This document shows positions 28,956 to 36,655 of a stretch of DNA of 64,000 bases, one piece after another. The position numbers were made by a program, and so were the translations under genes. The first letter of the stretch is position 1. The number at the start of each line of letters is the position of its first letter. The stretch comes from Pantoea sp. Cy-639. Its GTDB lineage: Bacteria > Pseudomonadota > Gammaproteobacteria > Pseudomonadales > Pseudomonadaceae. Location of the stretch: positions 124,001 through 188,000 of the forward strand of contig NZ_VWXI01000003.1 of assembly GCF_011752525.1 (NCBI RefSeq). The letters run 5' to 3'. A model generated the notes under the pieces. It did not search any database. It saw only the letters and a list, made by a program, of their open reading frames with translations, and was not told where the DNA came from.

Positions 28956-29444
28956 TCATCTGGCCGACACATCCAGGTGCTCTCGCAGATGTCGGAGCGT
29001 GCGGATCATATACTTTTCGACCATGTTCCTGGTCAGCCCCATGCGCTCGGCGATCTCGGCCTGGGTCAGGCCCTCGAGCTTCTGCCAGACGAATACCCGC
29101 CGGCAATTGACCGGCAGCTCGGCCAGTGCCCGCTCGACGCTGTCGGCCAGTTCCAGGGCGTGCATGTAGGCTTCCGGGTCATCGCCGCTGGCGAAGCCTT
29201 CAATGAGGGTCTCCTGCTCCAGCGCCTGGCGCCGGTCTTCACGGCGGTAGCCGTCGACGGCGATGTTGCGGGCGGTCTGGTGCAGGTAGGCGCGTGGTTG
29301 CTCGACCTGCTCGCGAGGGTTCTCCAGCACCCGGACGAAGGCATCGTGAGTGAGATCCTCGGCCTGCTGGCGACTGCGCAGCTTGCGCGTCCAGGTGCCG
29401 ATCAGCTCGTGGTAATGGTCGAGGAAGCCTTTGTGTCCGGACAC
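28956..29444 (-). CDS. fecI: ECF sigma factor FecI
   Basis: A 162-residue extracytoplasmic-function sigma factor with region 2 (AEDLTHDAFVRVLENP) and region 4 (LPVNCRRVFVWQKLEGLTQAEIAERMG) in their usual places. The start chosen is GTG 29444, giving the family-like opening SGHKGFLDHYHELIG; no convincing ribosome binding site is seen, so the start is less sure than the gene. A Fur-like box lies about 30 bases upstream. It directs RNA polymerase to fecA when FecR signals ferric citrate. Confidence 0.92.
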   Translation of the reverse strand: MSGHKGFLDHYHELIGTWTRKLRSRQQAEDLTHDAFVRVLENPREQVEQPRAYLHQTARNIAVDGYRREDRRQALEQETLIEGFASGDDPEAYMHALELADSVERALAELPVNCRRVFVWQKLEGLTQAEIAERMGLTRNMVEKYMIRTLRHLREHLDVSAR

Positions 29445-29473
29445 GATAGGTTCGTCAGGGCGGCAGGGTCGCG

Positions 29474-29492
29474 AATAGTAATACTTCTCATA
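29474..29492 (-). promoter_or_regulatory. Fur-like box upstream of fecI
   Basis: AATAGTAATACTTCTCATA matches the symmetrical Pseudomonas Fur pattern AATGAGAATGATTCTCATT at 13 of 19 positions (consensus from memory). It lies directly upstream of the fecI start. Fur repression of fecIR under iron repletion is standard for this system. Confidence 0.5.
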
Positions 29493-29858
29493 AACAGCGG
29501 CAATCGTCCCGTCATTCGTCCGATGAGGGCTATTCGGGTTCCAGGTAACAAAAAATTTATCGGCAATTTCACCCTGCCCATCCAGCTGATGCGGTGGCCA
29601 TAAATATGAACACCGACGCTGTCGAAACACCCTCTGCAACACCCCCGACAAAAGGTCGTCATCCCGTTCTTTTGCATGTTCGCGGCAAAAGTCCGGACAT
29701 TGGCCAAAGAACGCAGCTTTCAGCCAATCGCAGCCAGATCGCCACCTGTTCCACAATTTTTTACGCTTGTGGCCTTTCACGGAACATCCTCGGCCCACAT
29801 CGGTCGGTTATTGCAACGACAGGGCGGCGATCTCGCGGAAACACCCCGGGACTGCCTG

Positions 29859-29887
29859 TTGAAATTGCCGGTTTCACGTCCTACAGT
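29859..29887 (+). promoter_or_regulatory. Candidate sigma-70 promoter for speC
   Basis: TTGAAA at 29859-29864 and TACAGT at 29882-29887 are separated by exactly 17 bases. Transcription from here would start near 29894 and leave a leader of about 200 bases before speC. The rest of the 29445-30095 gap contains no convincing gene on either strand. Confidence 0.45.
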
Positions 29888-30095
29888 GCGCGCCGAACGT
29901 CCATGCTGGAAACGATCCATCCGGCTCAAGTACTGACGACGAGACAGCAAGGTCACCCGCCGCCCTTCCCTGGCACGGTTGGCCTTTTTGCTTTCGGCGA
30001 CATGCCTTGGGAAGTAGGCGAACCAAAGTGGGGATACGGAGGACGTTCAGTTTGCTGCCACTTACCTTTTCAGTTTGCCCATGGAGCCCTTGAGC

Positions 30096-31259
30096 ATGTC
30101 GATCCAGGTCGAAGACTATTTCGCACGCGACACCTTCCAGAAGATGAAGGCGTTCGCCGACAAGCAGGAAACCCCGTTCGTACTCATCGATACCCAGATG
30201 ATCAGCCAGGCCTACGACGACCTGCGCGCCGGCTTCGAGTTCGCCAAGGTCTACTACGCGGTCAAGGCCAACCCGGCGGTCGAAATCATCGACCTGCTCA
30301 AGGACAAAGGCTCGAACTTCGACATCGCCTCGATCTACGAACTGGACAAGGTGCTCGGTCGTGGCGTGAGCGCCGAGCGCATCAGCTACGGCAACACCAT
30401 CAAGAAGTCCAAGGACATCCGCTACTTCTTTGACAAGGGCGTGCGCCTGTATGCCACCGACTCGGAAGCCGACCTGCGCAACATCGCCAAGGCCGCGCCG
30501 GGCTCGAAGGTCTACGTGCGTATCCTCACCGAGGGCTCTACCACTGCCGACTGGCCGCTGTCGCGCAAGTTCGGCTGCCAGACCGACATGGCCATGGACC
30601 TGCTGATCCTCGCCCGCGACCTGGGCCTGGTGCCCTACGGCATCTCCTTCCACGTCGGCTCGCAGCAGCGTGACATCAGCGTGTGGGACGCGGCCATCGC
30701 CAAGGTCAAGGTGATCTTCGAGCGCCTGAAGGATGAAGACGGCATCGAGCTGAAGCTGATCAACATGGGCGGCGGCTTCCCGGCCAACTACATTACCCGC
30801 ACCAACAGCCTCGAGACCTACGCCGAGGAGATCATCCGCTTCCTCAAGGAAGACTTCGGCGACGACCTGCCGGAAATCATCCTCGAGCCAGGCCGTTCGC
30901 TGATCGCCAACGCCGGCATCCTGGTCAGCGAAGTGGTGCTGGTGGCGCGCAAGTCGCGCACTGCGGTCGAGCGCTGGATCTACACCGACGTGGGCAAGTT
31001 CTCCGGCCTGATCGAAACCATGGACGAGGCGATCAAGTTCCCGATCTGGACCGAGAAGAAGGGTGAAACCGAGGAAGTGGTGATCGCCGGCCCGACCTGC
31101 GACAGCGCCGACATCATGTACGAAAACTACAAATATGGCCTGCCGCTGAACCTGGCCATCGGCGACCGTTTGTACTGGCTGTCCACCGGTGCCTACACCA
31201 CCAGCTACAGCGCGGTGGAGTTCAATGGTTTCCCGCCATTGAAGGCGTACTACCTGTAA
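30096..31259 (+). CDS. speC: Ornithine decarboxylase (fold III, SpeC type)
   Basis: A 387-residue PLP enzyme of the alanine-racemase-fold decarboxylases. The PLP lysine is K57 in YYAVKANP, other motifs are SFHVGSQQ, the phosphate-binding GGGFP, EPGRSL and the substrate-side GPTCDSADIM. It converts ornithine to putrescine in the cytosol. ATG 30096 has GGAG 9 bases upstream; slightly earlier in-frame ATGs lack a site. Length equals that of other Pseudomonas SpeC proteins from memory. It stands alone, with its own promoter and terminator. Confidence 0.96.
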   Translation: MSIQVEDYFARDTFQKMKAFADKQETPFVLIDTQMISQAYDDLRAGFEFAKVYYAVKANPAVEIIDLLKDKGSNFDIASIYELDKVLGRGVSAERISYGNTIKKSKDIRYFFDKGVRLYATDSEADLRNIAKAAPGSKVYVRILTEGSTTADWPLSRKFGCQTDMAMDLLILARDLGLVPYGISFHVGSQQRDISVWDAAIAKVKVIFERLKDEDGIELKLINMGGGFPANYITRTNSLETYAEEIIRFLKEDFGDDLPEIILEPGRSLIANAGILVSEVVLVARKSRTAVERWIYTDVGKFSGLIETMDEAIKFPIWTEKKGETEEVVIAGPTCDSADIMYENYKYGLPLNLAIGDRLYWLSTGAYTTSYSAVEFNGFPPLKAYYL

Positions 31260-31267
31260 TACGCGAA

Positions 31268-31299
31268 GCCAGTCGCGGAAGTCGCCTTCCGCGACTGGC
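31268..31299 (+). terminator. Hairpin after speC
   Basis: GCCAGTCGCGGAA (31268-31280) and TTCCGCGACTGGC (31287-31299) form a perfect 13-bp stem with a 6-base loop starting 8 bases after the speC stop. No strong T-run follows, so it may be a weak terminator or a stabilising 3' hairpin. Confidence 0.6.
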
Positions 31300-31347
31300 G
31301 AATACAGCAGTAGCCATTCAAGGGATCATGGGGCAGGCCCGTGACTA

Positions 31348-31881
31348 TCAGTAATACTCGATGTCTCTGGGATCGCCGATGATGAAAAGGGCTGGTTTTC
31401 CGTCTTTTTCCGTATGCAGACTCTTTAAACGGTCGTTAACCTGCGTGACCCACCTTTCATACCCGATGTTTTTCATTGCAAACACCTTGCGGGCTTTACC
31501 ATTAAACTGTACGACATCCCCTGTCCCATGCCTCTCCCAAGCAGCGCCGAGATCAAAGTCTTCAGGATTGCTCCACATGTCATTAGCAAACCAGAAGGCT
31601 CCCGTATGATCGGCGTAGAGCACGTCATACAGAAGGCCATCAATATCCGTAGCGCAGCTCACGCGAAAGATCGAATGCTCTGTCAAGCTATTTGAAATAT
31701 GGAATTTCATGTCAACCTCCCTTACCCGCCAACCCGGGTATGAATTCTCACCAAGGATGATTTCACCTGAGTGGGAGAAAAAACCTGGTGCCCAGGTAGT
31801 CACCTTTAACGACTTAGGCACTCCATTTTCCAGACAATACAGCGGTGCAATGAAAGACTTTACAAATCGATTATTTTCCAC
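31348..31881 (-). CDS. Unknown 177-residue protein in an accessory islet
   Basis: The start chosen is GTG 31881, with GGAG 7 bases upstream; a TTG two codons earlier is too near that site. The protein is soluble, with no signal peptide, membrane span or repeat. It has many aromatic residues (GFFSHSGEIILG, FWFANDMWSNPEDFD, GYERWVTQVNDR) and ends FIIGDPRDIEYY. Base composition is clearly AT-richer than the flanking speC and sel1-repeat genes, suggesting acquisition. No family is recognised. Its neighbour on the same strand is a broken gene, so the pair may be a remnant of a mobile cassette. Bases 31888-32056 hold nothing recognisable. Confidence 0.65.
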   Translation of the reverse strand: MENNRFVKSFIAPLYCLENGVPKSLKVTTWAPGFFSHSGEIILGENSYPGWRVREVDMKFHISNSLTEHSIFRVSCATDIDGLLYDVLYADHTGAFWFANDMWSNPEDFDLGAAWERHGTGDVVQFNGKARKVFAMKNIGYERWVTQVNDRLKSLHTEKDGKPALFIIGDPRDIEYY

Positions 31882-32056
31882 AACCAATCTCCAACATCAT
31901 GAGTTTTAAAATCCTACGCCGCATCAATATTCATGCGTAGGAAAAGCACATACTCATCATGCGAAATCGGAAAGTATTAGTTAACCATGAATTTTTTCCC
32001 TACCCCCTCAGGAGCAATATTCCGCCACATGAAAAATTAAAGCACCACTTGTCGAA

Positions 32057-32569
32057 TCATATATATCCAATGTGGTAGCGGCCTCCATCCATACACAAAT
32101 AGCGGCCCCTGGGCCCAGTGGTCCAAGCGGCCTTGTCCCAGTACACACCGACCTCTTTGCCATCCAGGGTGGTCATGCGCACGGTGTCATTCTTGCCAGG
32201 CTCCAAACGCCATAGAGGGCCCACGATTGGGGTCAGCTCATGGAAGCCAAGGTATACGTTACAGTTGGTCTCGACCCGCTGGTTGTACATCGAGTGCGTA
32301 CTGTTGCCAGTCCACGGACGGACTTCGTACACATAGGTTCCAACGTCGTGCTCCACTGCACCGAACCACAGTAGCAACGCGTCACGGTCCTGGCGGGAAG
32401 TCGTCAGCCAAGTACTCTGATGCCAGCGAACGCTACCGTTGTACCCTGGGCTATATTCCCAACGCCCTACAGGCCCCGGTACTTGGTGTCCCGCACATTG
32501 AGGCAGGCCATGAAGGATTTTTCGGTAACGTAGGGTTCAGATACGGTGCAACTCCTGTGGGATTTTCAC
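32057..32569 (-). pseudogene. Broken gene of unknown function with in-frame stop
   Basis: From a possible GTG at 32569 the frame reads 10 codons, meets a TGA at 32537-32539, then continues open for 159 further codons to the TAA-type end at 32057. The downstream part has strong protein character (GRWEYSPGYNGSVRWHQSTW, DVGTYVYEVRPWTGNST, GPLWRLEPGKNDTVRM). The only start available after the stop is a TTG at 32377, which would discard 52 of these coding-like residues. It is therefore best read as a decayed gene; a short expressed form of 106 residues from 32377 is possible. No family recognised. Confidence 0.5.
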
Positions 32570-32597
32570 CTCAGCCTGCCCGCCCTCCCACGTCTGC

Positions 32598-33368
32598 TTA
32601 AGACAGAAGACCTTCCCCTGCTGCTTCCCGCTGCGCAAGCACCTCGGCATAACCGGCCGCCTGCGCGGCCAACAGCGGCCCGGCCGCCAGCAAGGTTGCC
32701 AGACTACTGCGCAAGAAGTTCAGGTTGCCCTCGGCACAGGCCCGTTCAAACCACGATTGCGCTTCGTCCGCCTGCCCCCGCTCGACCAACACCAGCGCCA
32801 GACTGAACATCCCGCGAAAATCCCCCGCCTCGGCCGAGCGCCGATACCAGCGCACGGCCCGTGCCGGACTCGCTGTCGTGGCAATACCCTGTTCCAGATA
32901 GCGCCCATACAAGTTCATCGACTTGGCATGGCCCAGTTGCGCAGCCTTCTCGTAGCAGGCCAGCGCCTCGACCTGGTTGACCGGCACCCCGCGCCCGGTG
33001 GCCAGCAGGTTGCCAAGGTTGTACATCCCCCAGTCCAGGCCGGCGTCGGCAGCCTGGGCATAGTGGATGGCGGCCTGGGTCAGTTCCACATCGCCTCCCC
33101 AGCCGTGTTCCAGGCAACGCCCGAGCATGTTGTGGGCCATGGCGTTGCCGCCCTGGGCGGCGATGCCGAACCAGCGCCGGGCGACGCGGGCGTCTTCCTC
33201 GATGCCGCGCCCGTCGAGCAGGATCTGCCCCAGCAGCAACTGCGCCTCGACCGCCCCCTGCCCTGCGGCTGCCAGGATCGCCTGGGCGGCCTGGCCCGGA
33301 CTGTGCTCGAGCATGGCGCGCAAACCGGCGACATCCACCACTTCTTCACGGCGCAATGAATAGGACAC
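32598..33368 (-). CDS. Sel1-like/TPR repeat protein of the piu locus
   Basis: A 256-residue protein made mostly of Sel1-like helical repeats, visible as recurring patterns A-x-x-W-x-x-x-A-A-x-G-x-A/x-A-x-x-x-L-G (VARRWFGIAAQGGNAMAHNMLG, AIHYAQAADAGLDWGMYNLG, ALACYEKAAQLGHAKSMNLYG, AVRWYRRSAEAGDFRGMFSLA). GTG 33368 has GAGG 8 bases upstream and lies 3 bases past the piuC stop, so it is co-transcribed with piuC. Sel1 repeats mediate protein contacts; this gene routinely accompanies piuC in Pseudomonas, from memory, but its job is not established. Confidence 0.88.
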   Translation of the reverse strand: MSYSLRREEVVDVAGLRAMLEHSPGQAAQAILAAAGQGAVEAQLLLGQILLDGRGIEEDARVARRWFGIAAQGGNAMAHNMLGRCLEHGWGGDVELTQAAIHYAQAADAGLDWGMYNLGNLLATGRGVPVNQVEALACYEKAAQLGHAKSMNLYGRYLEQGIATTASPARAVRWYRRSAEAGDFRGMFSLALVLVERGQADEAQSWFERACAEGNLNFLRSSLATLLAAGPLLAAQAAGYAEVLAQREAAGEGLLS

Positions 33369-33371
33369 GGC

Positions 33372-34052
33372 TCAGACCTCGGCCCAGCGGCGCAGCAGGT
33401 TGTGATAGGTGCCGGTCAGTTGCAGCAGCGATGGGTGGTCAGGCACATCGGCGCCAAGCTGGCGGATCGCGTTGTCCATCTCGAACAGCAGGGTCCGCTG
33501 GCTGTCCTCGCGCACCAGGCTCTGGGTCCAGAAGAACGCCGCGTAGCGCGCCCCGCGGGTGACCGGGTTGACCTTGTGCAGGCTGGTGCCCGGGTACAGC
33601 ACCAGGTCGCCCGCGGCCAGCTTCACCTGCTGCGTGCCATAAGTGTCCTGGATCACCAGCTCGCCACCGTCGTAGCTGTCCGGCTCGCTCAGGAACAGGG
33701 TCGAGGACAGATCGGTGCGCACCCGCTCCGGGCTGCCTTGGGGCTGGCGCAGGGCGTTGTCGATATGGAAATCGAAACTGCCGCCTTCGCGATAACAGTT
33801 GACCAGCGGCGGGAACACCTTGTGCGGCAGGGCGGCCGACATGAACAGCGGGTTGCGCCACAGGCGATCGATCAATGCCGCACCGATCTCCTTGGCCAGC
33901 GCATGCCCCTCGGGCAACTGCAGGTTGTGCTTGGCCTTGGCCGATTGATAACCCGCAGTGACCTTACCATCGGCCCAGTCGGCCTGCTCCAGGGCCTCGC
34001 GGATGCGCGAGGTCTCGTCGGCGTCGAACAGCCCGGGAATATGAAGCAGCAT
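33372..34052 (-). CDS. piuC: PKHD-type Fe(II)/2-oxoglutarate hydroxylase (PiuC/YbiX)
   Basis: A 226-residue dioxygenase of the PiuC/YbiX family. The iron ligands are H96 and D98 (FDFHIDNAL) and H159 (GTSLHKV), and R169 (RGARYAAF) is the 2-oxoglutarate arginine; positions and length match E. coli YbiX. Under iron limitation such enzymes are produced together with the neighbouring TonB receptor, here divergently transcribed at 34278. The hydroxylated substrate is unknown. A Fur-like box lies about 35 bases upstream of ATG 34052. Confidence 0.94.
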   Translation of the reverse strand: MLLHIPGLFDADETSRIREALEQADWADGKVTAGYQSAKAKHNLQLPEGHALAKEIGAALIDRLWRNPLFMSAALPHKVFPPLVNCYREGGSFDFHIDNALRQPQGSPERVRTDLSSTLFLSEPDSYDGGELVIQDTYGTQQVKLAAGDLVLYPGTSLHKVNPVTRGARYAAFFWTQSLVREDSQRTLLFEMDNAIRQLGADVPDHPSLLQLTGTYHNLLRRWAEV

Positions 34053-34087
34053 GACAGCGGCACCTGATGCGCAGAGAAAGAGGCCTC

Positions 34088-34103
34088 AATGATATTGATT
34101 ACC
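34088..34103 (-). promoter_or_regulatory. Fur-like box upstream of piuC
   Basis: AATGATATTGATTACC agrees with the Fur core AATGATAATCATTATC at 13 of 16 positions (consensus from memory). It lies between the divergent piuC and TonB receptor genes, close to the piuC start, and is well placed to repress piuC when iron is plentiful. Confidence 0.6.
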
Positions 34104-34195
34104 TTTTACGCAGGGCAAGCACCCGTCATTGACCCAGGACGTATGAGCCCGCAAAAACCGTAAGGTGAAATTGTAAAGAATGTAAATTTCTTTCG

Positions 34196-34214
34196 AATAG
34201 TAACGATTCTCAAT
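34196..34214 (+). promoter_or_regulatory. Fur-like box upstream of the TonB receptor gene
   Basis: AATAGTAACGATTCTCAAT matches the symmetrical Pseudomonas Fur pattern at 14 of 19 positions, with an almost perfect right half (GATTCTCA). It lies 64 bases before the receptor start and resembles the box found before fecI. Confidence 0.55.
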
Positions 34215-34277
34215 TGTTCCTTACATCCGCTTACATTAACATTCGCGGCCTTCATACCTTGGGGAAGGTCCATAACA

Positions 34278-36554
34278 ATGCGTCACGTGCCAACCGCTGT
34301 GAGTTCACCACGTCTTCTCGTTTCCGCCATCGGCATGGCGATCACCGCCACCTCCGCCTATGCCGCGGACCCTGTCGCCAGCAATGCCGTCACTCTCGAT
34401 GCCACCAGCATCAACGGCAAGGCCGAACAGGCGAGCACCGACTACAAGGTCGAGAAGGCCTCCTCGCAGAAGTACACCGCGCCGCTGGTGGACACCCCGC
34501 GCTCGGTCACCGTGATCCCGCAACAGGTGATCAAGGACACCAACGCCCTGAACCTGCAGGACGCCCTGCGTACCGTGCCAGGTATCACCATGGGTGCCGG
34601 CGAAGGTGGCAATCCCACCGGCGACCGTCCCTTCATCCGGGGCTTCGACGCACAGAGCGACACCTATGTCGACGGTATCCGCGATACCGGCGCCCAGAGC
34701 CGCGAGATCTTCAACCTCGAACAGATCGAGGTCAGCAAAGGTCCGAACTCGGCCTTTGGCGGACGCGGCTCGGCGGGTGGCAGCCTGAACCTGGTAAGCA
34801 AGCAGGCCAAGGCCGGCAACTTCACCAATGGCGGCTTCACCTACGGCTCCGATCAGACGCGACGCTACACCCTGGACACCAACCAGGAATTCCTCGACGG
34901 CAATGCCGCTTTCCGCCTCAACCTGCTCAGCCATGACAACAACGTCGCTGGCCGCGACAATGTCGATGCCAGCCGCTGGGGCATTGCACCCTCGCTGACC
35001 TTCGGTCTCAACGGCCCCACCCGCCTGACCGTCAGCCACTACCACCTGGAAAGCGACGACACCCCGGACTCGGGCATTCCCTATGCCAAGAGCGCCGATC
35101 GCAGCAAGCACAACCCGGACAAGCCGGTGAATGTCAGCCGTGGTACCTACTACGGCCTGGAAAACCGTGACTTCCAGAAAAGCCGTGTCGATACCAGCAC
35201 CATCACCTTCGAACACGATTTCAACGAGAACCTCAGCGTTCGCAACACCACCCGCTACGGCACCAGCCACATCGACTACATCTGGACCCAGCCAGATGAC
35301 AGCCAGGGCAACATCAACAATGGCTCGGTGTGGCGCCGGAACAACAACCGGATTGGCACGACCACCACGGCGATCAACCAGACCGACCTGTTCGGTGAGT
35401 TCTACCTGGGTGGGCTGCGCAACGCCTTCAGCACCGGTGTCGAGTTCAGCCGGGAAGACAGCACCCGCGACGGCTACACCATCGATACCAAGACTGGCCT
35501 GGGTGCGCAGAACAACCGTTGCACCCCATCGCTGATCGGTGCGCCAAGCGGTTACAACTGCACCAGCCTGACCAACCCGAACGCCCATGATCCGTGGAAC
35601 GGCAGCATCACCCGCAACTACAAGCCGCTCAACACAGTCGGTACCACCAAGGCGATTTACGGCTTCGACACCATCGACCTGAACGAGCAGTGGCAAGTCA
35701 ACCTTGGCGCCCGCTTCGACAGCTTCGAAACGTCGGTCAAGGATCACTCGAAGAGCCCATCGGCCAAACGCAGTGACACCTCGAACTTCTGGAACTGGCA
35801 AGCCGGCGTGGTCTGGAAACCCCTGCCGAACGGCAGTATCTATGCGTCCTACGCCACCTCGGCCACTCCGCCAGGCAGCATGCTGGACAACGGCGACACC
35901 TCCAACGCCGTGGACGACTTCGCCCTGTCCAACAACCTCAAGCCCGAAGAAACCACCAACTACGAAATCGGTACCAAGTGGGATCTGCTGGACGAGCGCC
36001 TGTCCCTGACTGCAGCGATCTTCCGCACCGACAAGGACAACACCCGGGTGCTGGTCTCGAACCAGACTTACGACAACGCCGGCCAGTCTCGGGTCGACGG
36101 TGTCGAGTTGAGTGCCAGCGGCAAGCTGACCGACAAGTGGCAAGTATTCGCCGGCTACAGCTACCTCGACAGCGAACTGGTCAAGGCAGGGCGTTCCGGT
36201 CGCAATGGCGTGGTGAACGGCGCGGCGGTCTCCAACGATGGGAACGTCATGCCCAATACCCCACGCAACAGCTTCAGCTTCTGGAGCACTTACCAGATAC
36301 TGCCAAAAGCGACCATCGGCGGCGGTGCGTTCTACGTCGACAAGGTCTACGGCGATGTCGGCAACACCGTATACGTACCGGACTACTGGCGCTATGACGC
36401 CATGGCCAGCTACCGCCTGAACAAGAATGTCGACTTCCAGTTGAACGTGCAGAACGTCTTCGACAAGAAGTACTTCGACAAGGCCTATGCTGCCCACTAT
36501 GCCTCGCAGGCTGCTGGAAGGACCGTGCTGTTCAGCACCAACTTCCACTTCTGA
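34278..36554 (+). CDS. piuA: TonB-dependent catecholate siderophore receptor (PiuA/Fiu type)
   Basis: A 758-residue outer membrane receptor. The signal peptide runs to about residue 29 (SAIGMAITATSAYA), the plug starts near VDTPRSVTVIPQQVIKD and contains PFIRGFDAQSDTYVDGIRD and FGGRGSAGGSLNLVSKQ, and the barrel ends VLFSTNFHF with the C-terminal Phe. There is no STN domain, so no sigma-factor signalling is expected, unlike FecA. It should import ferric catecholates or breakdown products; siderophore drugs enter through this family. It is divergent from piuC and followed by a strong terminator and the reductase gene. Confidence 0.92.
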   Translation: MRHVPTAVSSPRLLVSAIGMAITATSAYAADPVASNAVTLDATSINGKAEQASTDYKVEKASSQKYTAPLVDTPRSVTVIPQQVIKDTNALNLQDALRTVPGITMGAGEGGNPTGDRPFIRGFDAQSDTYVDGIRDTGAQSREIFNLEQIEVSKGPNSAFGGRGSAGGSLNLVSKQAKAGNFTNGGFTYGSDQTRRYTLDTNQEFLDGNAAFRLNLLSHDNNVAGRDNVDASRWGIAPSLTFGLNGPTRLTVSHYHLESDDTPDSGIPYAKSADRSKHNPDKPVNVSRGTYYGLENRDFQKSRVDTSTITFEHDFNENLSVRNTTRYGTSHIDYIWTQPDDSQGNINNGSVWRRNNNRIGTTTTAINQTDLFGEFYLGGLRNAFSTGVEFSREDSTRDGYTIDTKTGLGAQNNRCTPSLIGAPSGYNCTSLTNPNAHDPWNGSITRNYKPLNTVGTTKAIYGFDTIDLNEQWQVNLGARFDSFETSVKDHSKSPSAKRSDTSNFWNWQAGVVWKPLPNGSIYASYATSATPPGSMLDNGDTSNAVDDFALSNNLKPEETTNYEIGTKWDLLDERLSLTAAIFRTDKDNTRVLVSNQTYDNAGQSRVDGVELSASGKLTDKWQVFAGYSYLDSELVKAGRSGRNGVVNGAAVSNDGNVMPNTPRNSFSFWSTYQILPKATIGGGAFYVDKVYGDVGNTVYVPDYWRYDAMASYRLNKNVDFQLNVQNVFDKKYFDKAYAAHYASQAAGRTVLFSTNFHF

Positions 36555-36567
36555 TGATCTGACCTCG

Positions 36568-36598
36568 AGCCCCGTTCATTCCATGAACGGGGCTTTTG
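36568..36598 (+). terminator. Rho-independent terminator after the TonB receptor gene
   Basis: A perfect 12-bp stem, AGCCCCGTTCAT / ATGAACGGGGCT, with a TCC loop, is followed by TTTTG. It starts 14 bases after the receptor stop and separates it from the reductase gene. Confidence 0.85.
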
Positions 36599-36655
36599 CG
36601 TATCAAGGCATAATGCGCGCCGCAGGGCGTCCAGCGGCAAGACAAGGTGATCGAA

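Noticed and set aside
29903..30433. A possible leader gene before and overlapping speC
   Set aside because: It has no ribosome binding site worth noting and continues deep into speC in another frame; most likely chance.
34305..36548. A 747-codon frame antisense to the siderophore receptor
   Set aside because: Same reason: the sense strand encodes a complete TonB receptor, the antisense product is Val/Gly/Ala-rich noise.
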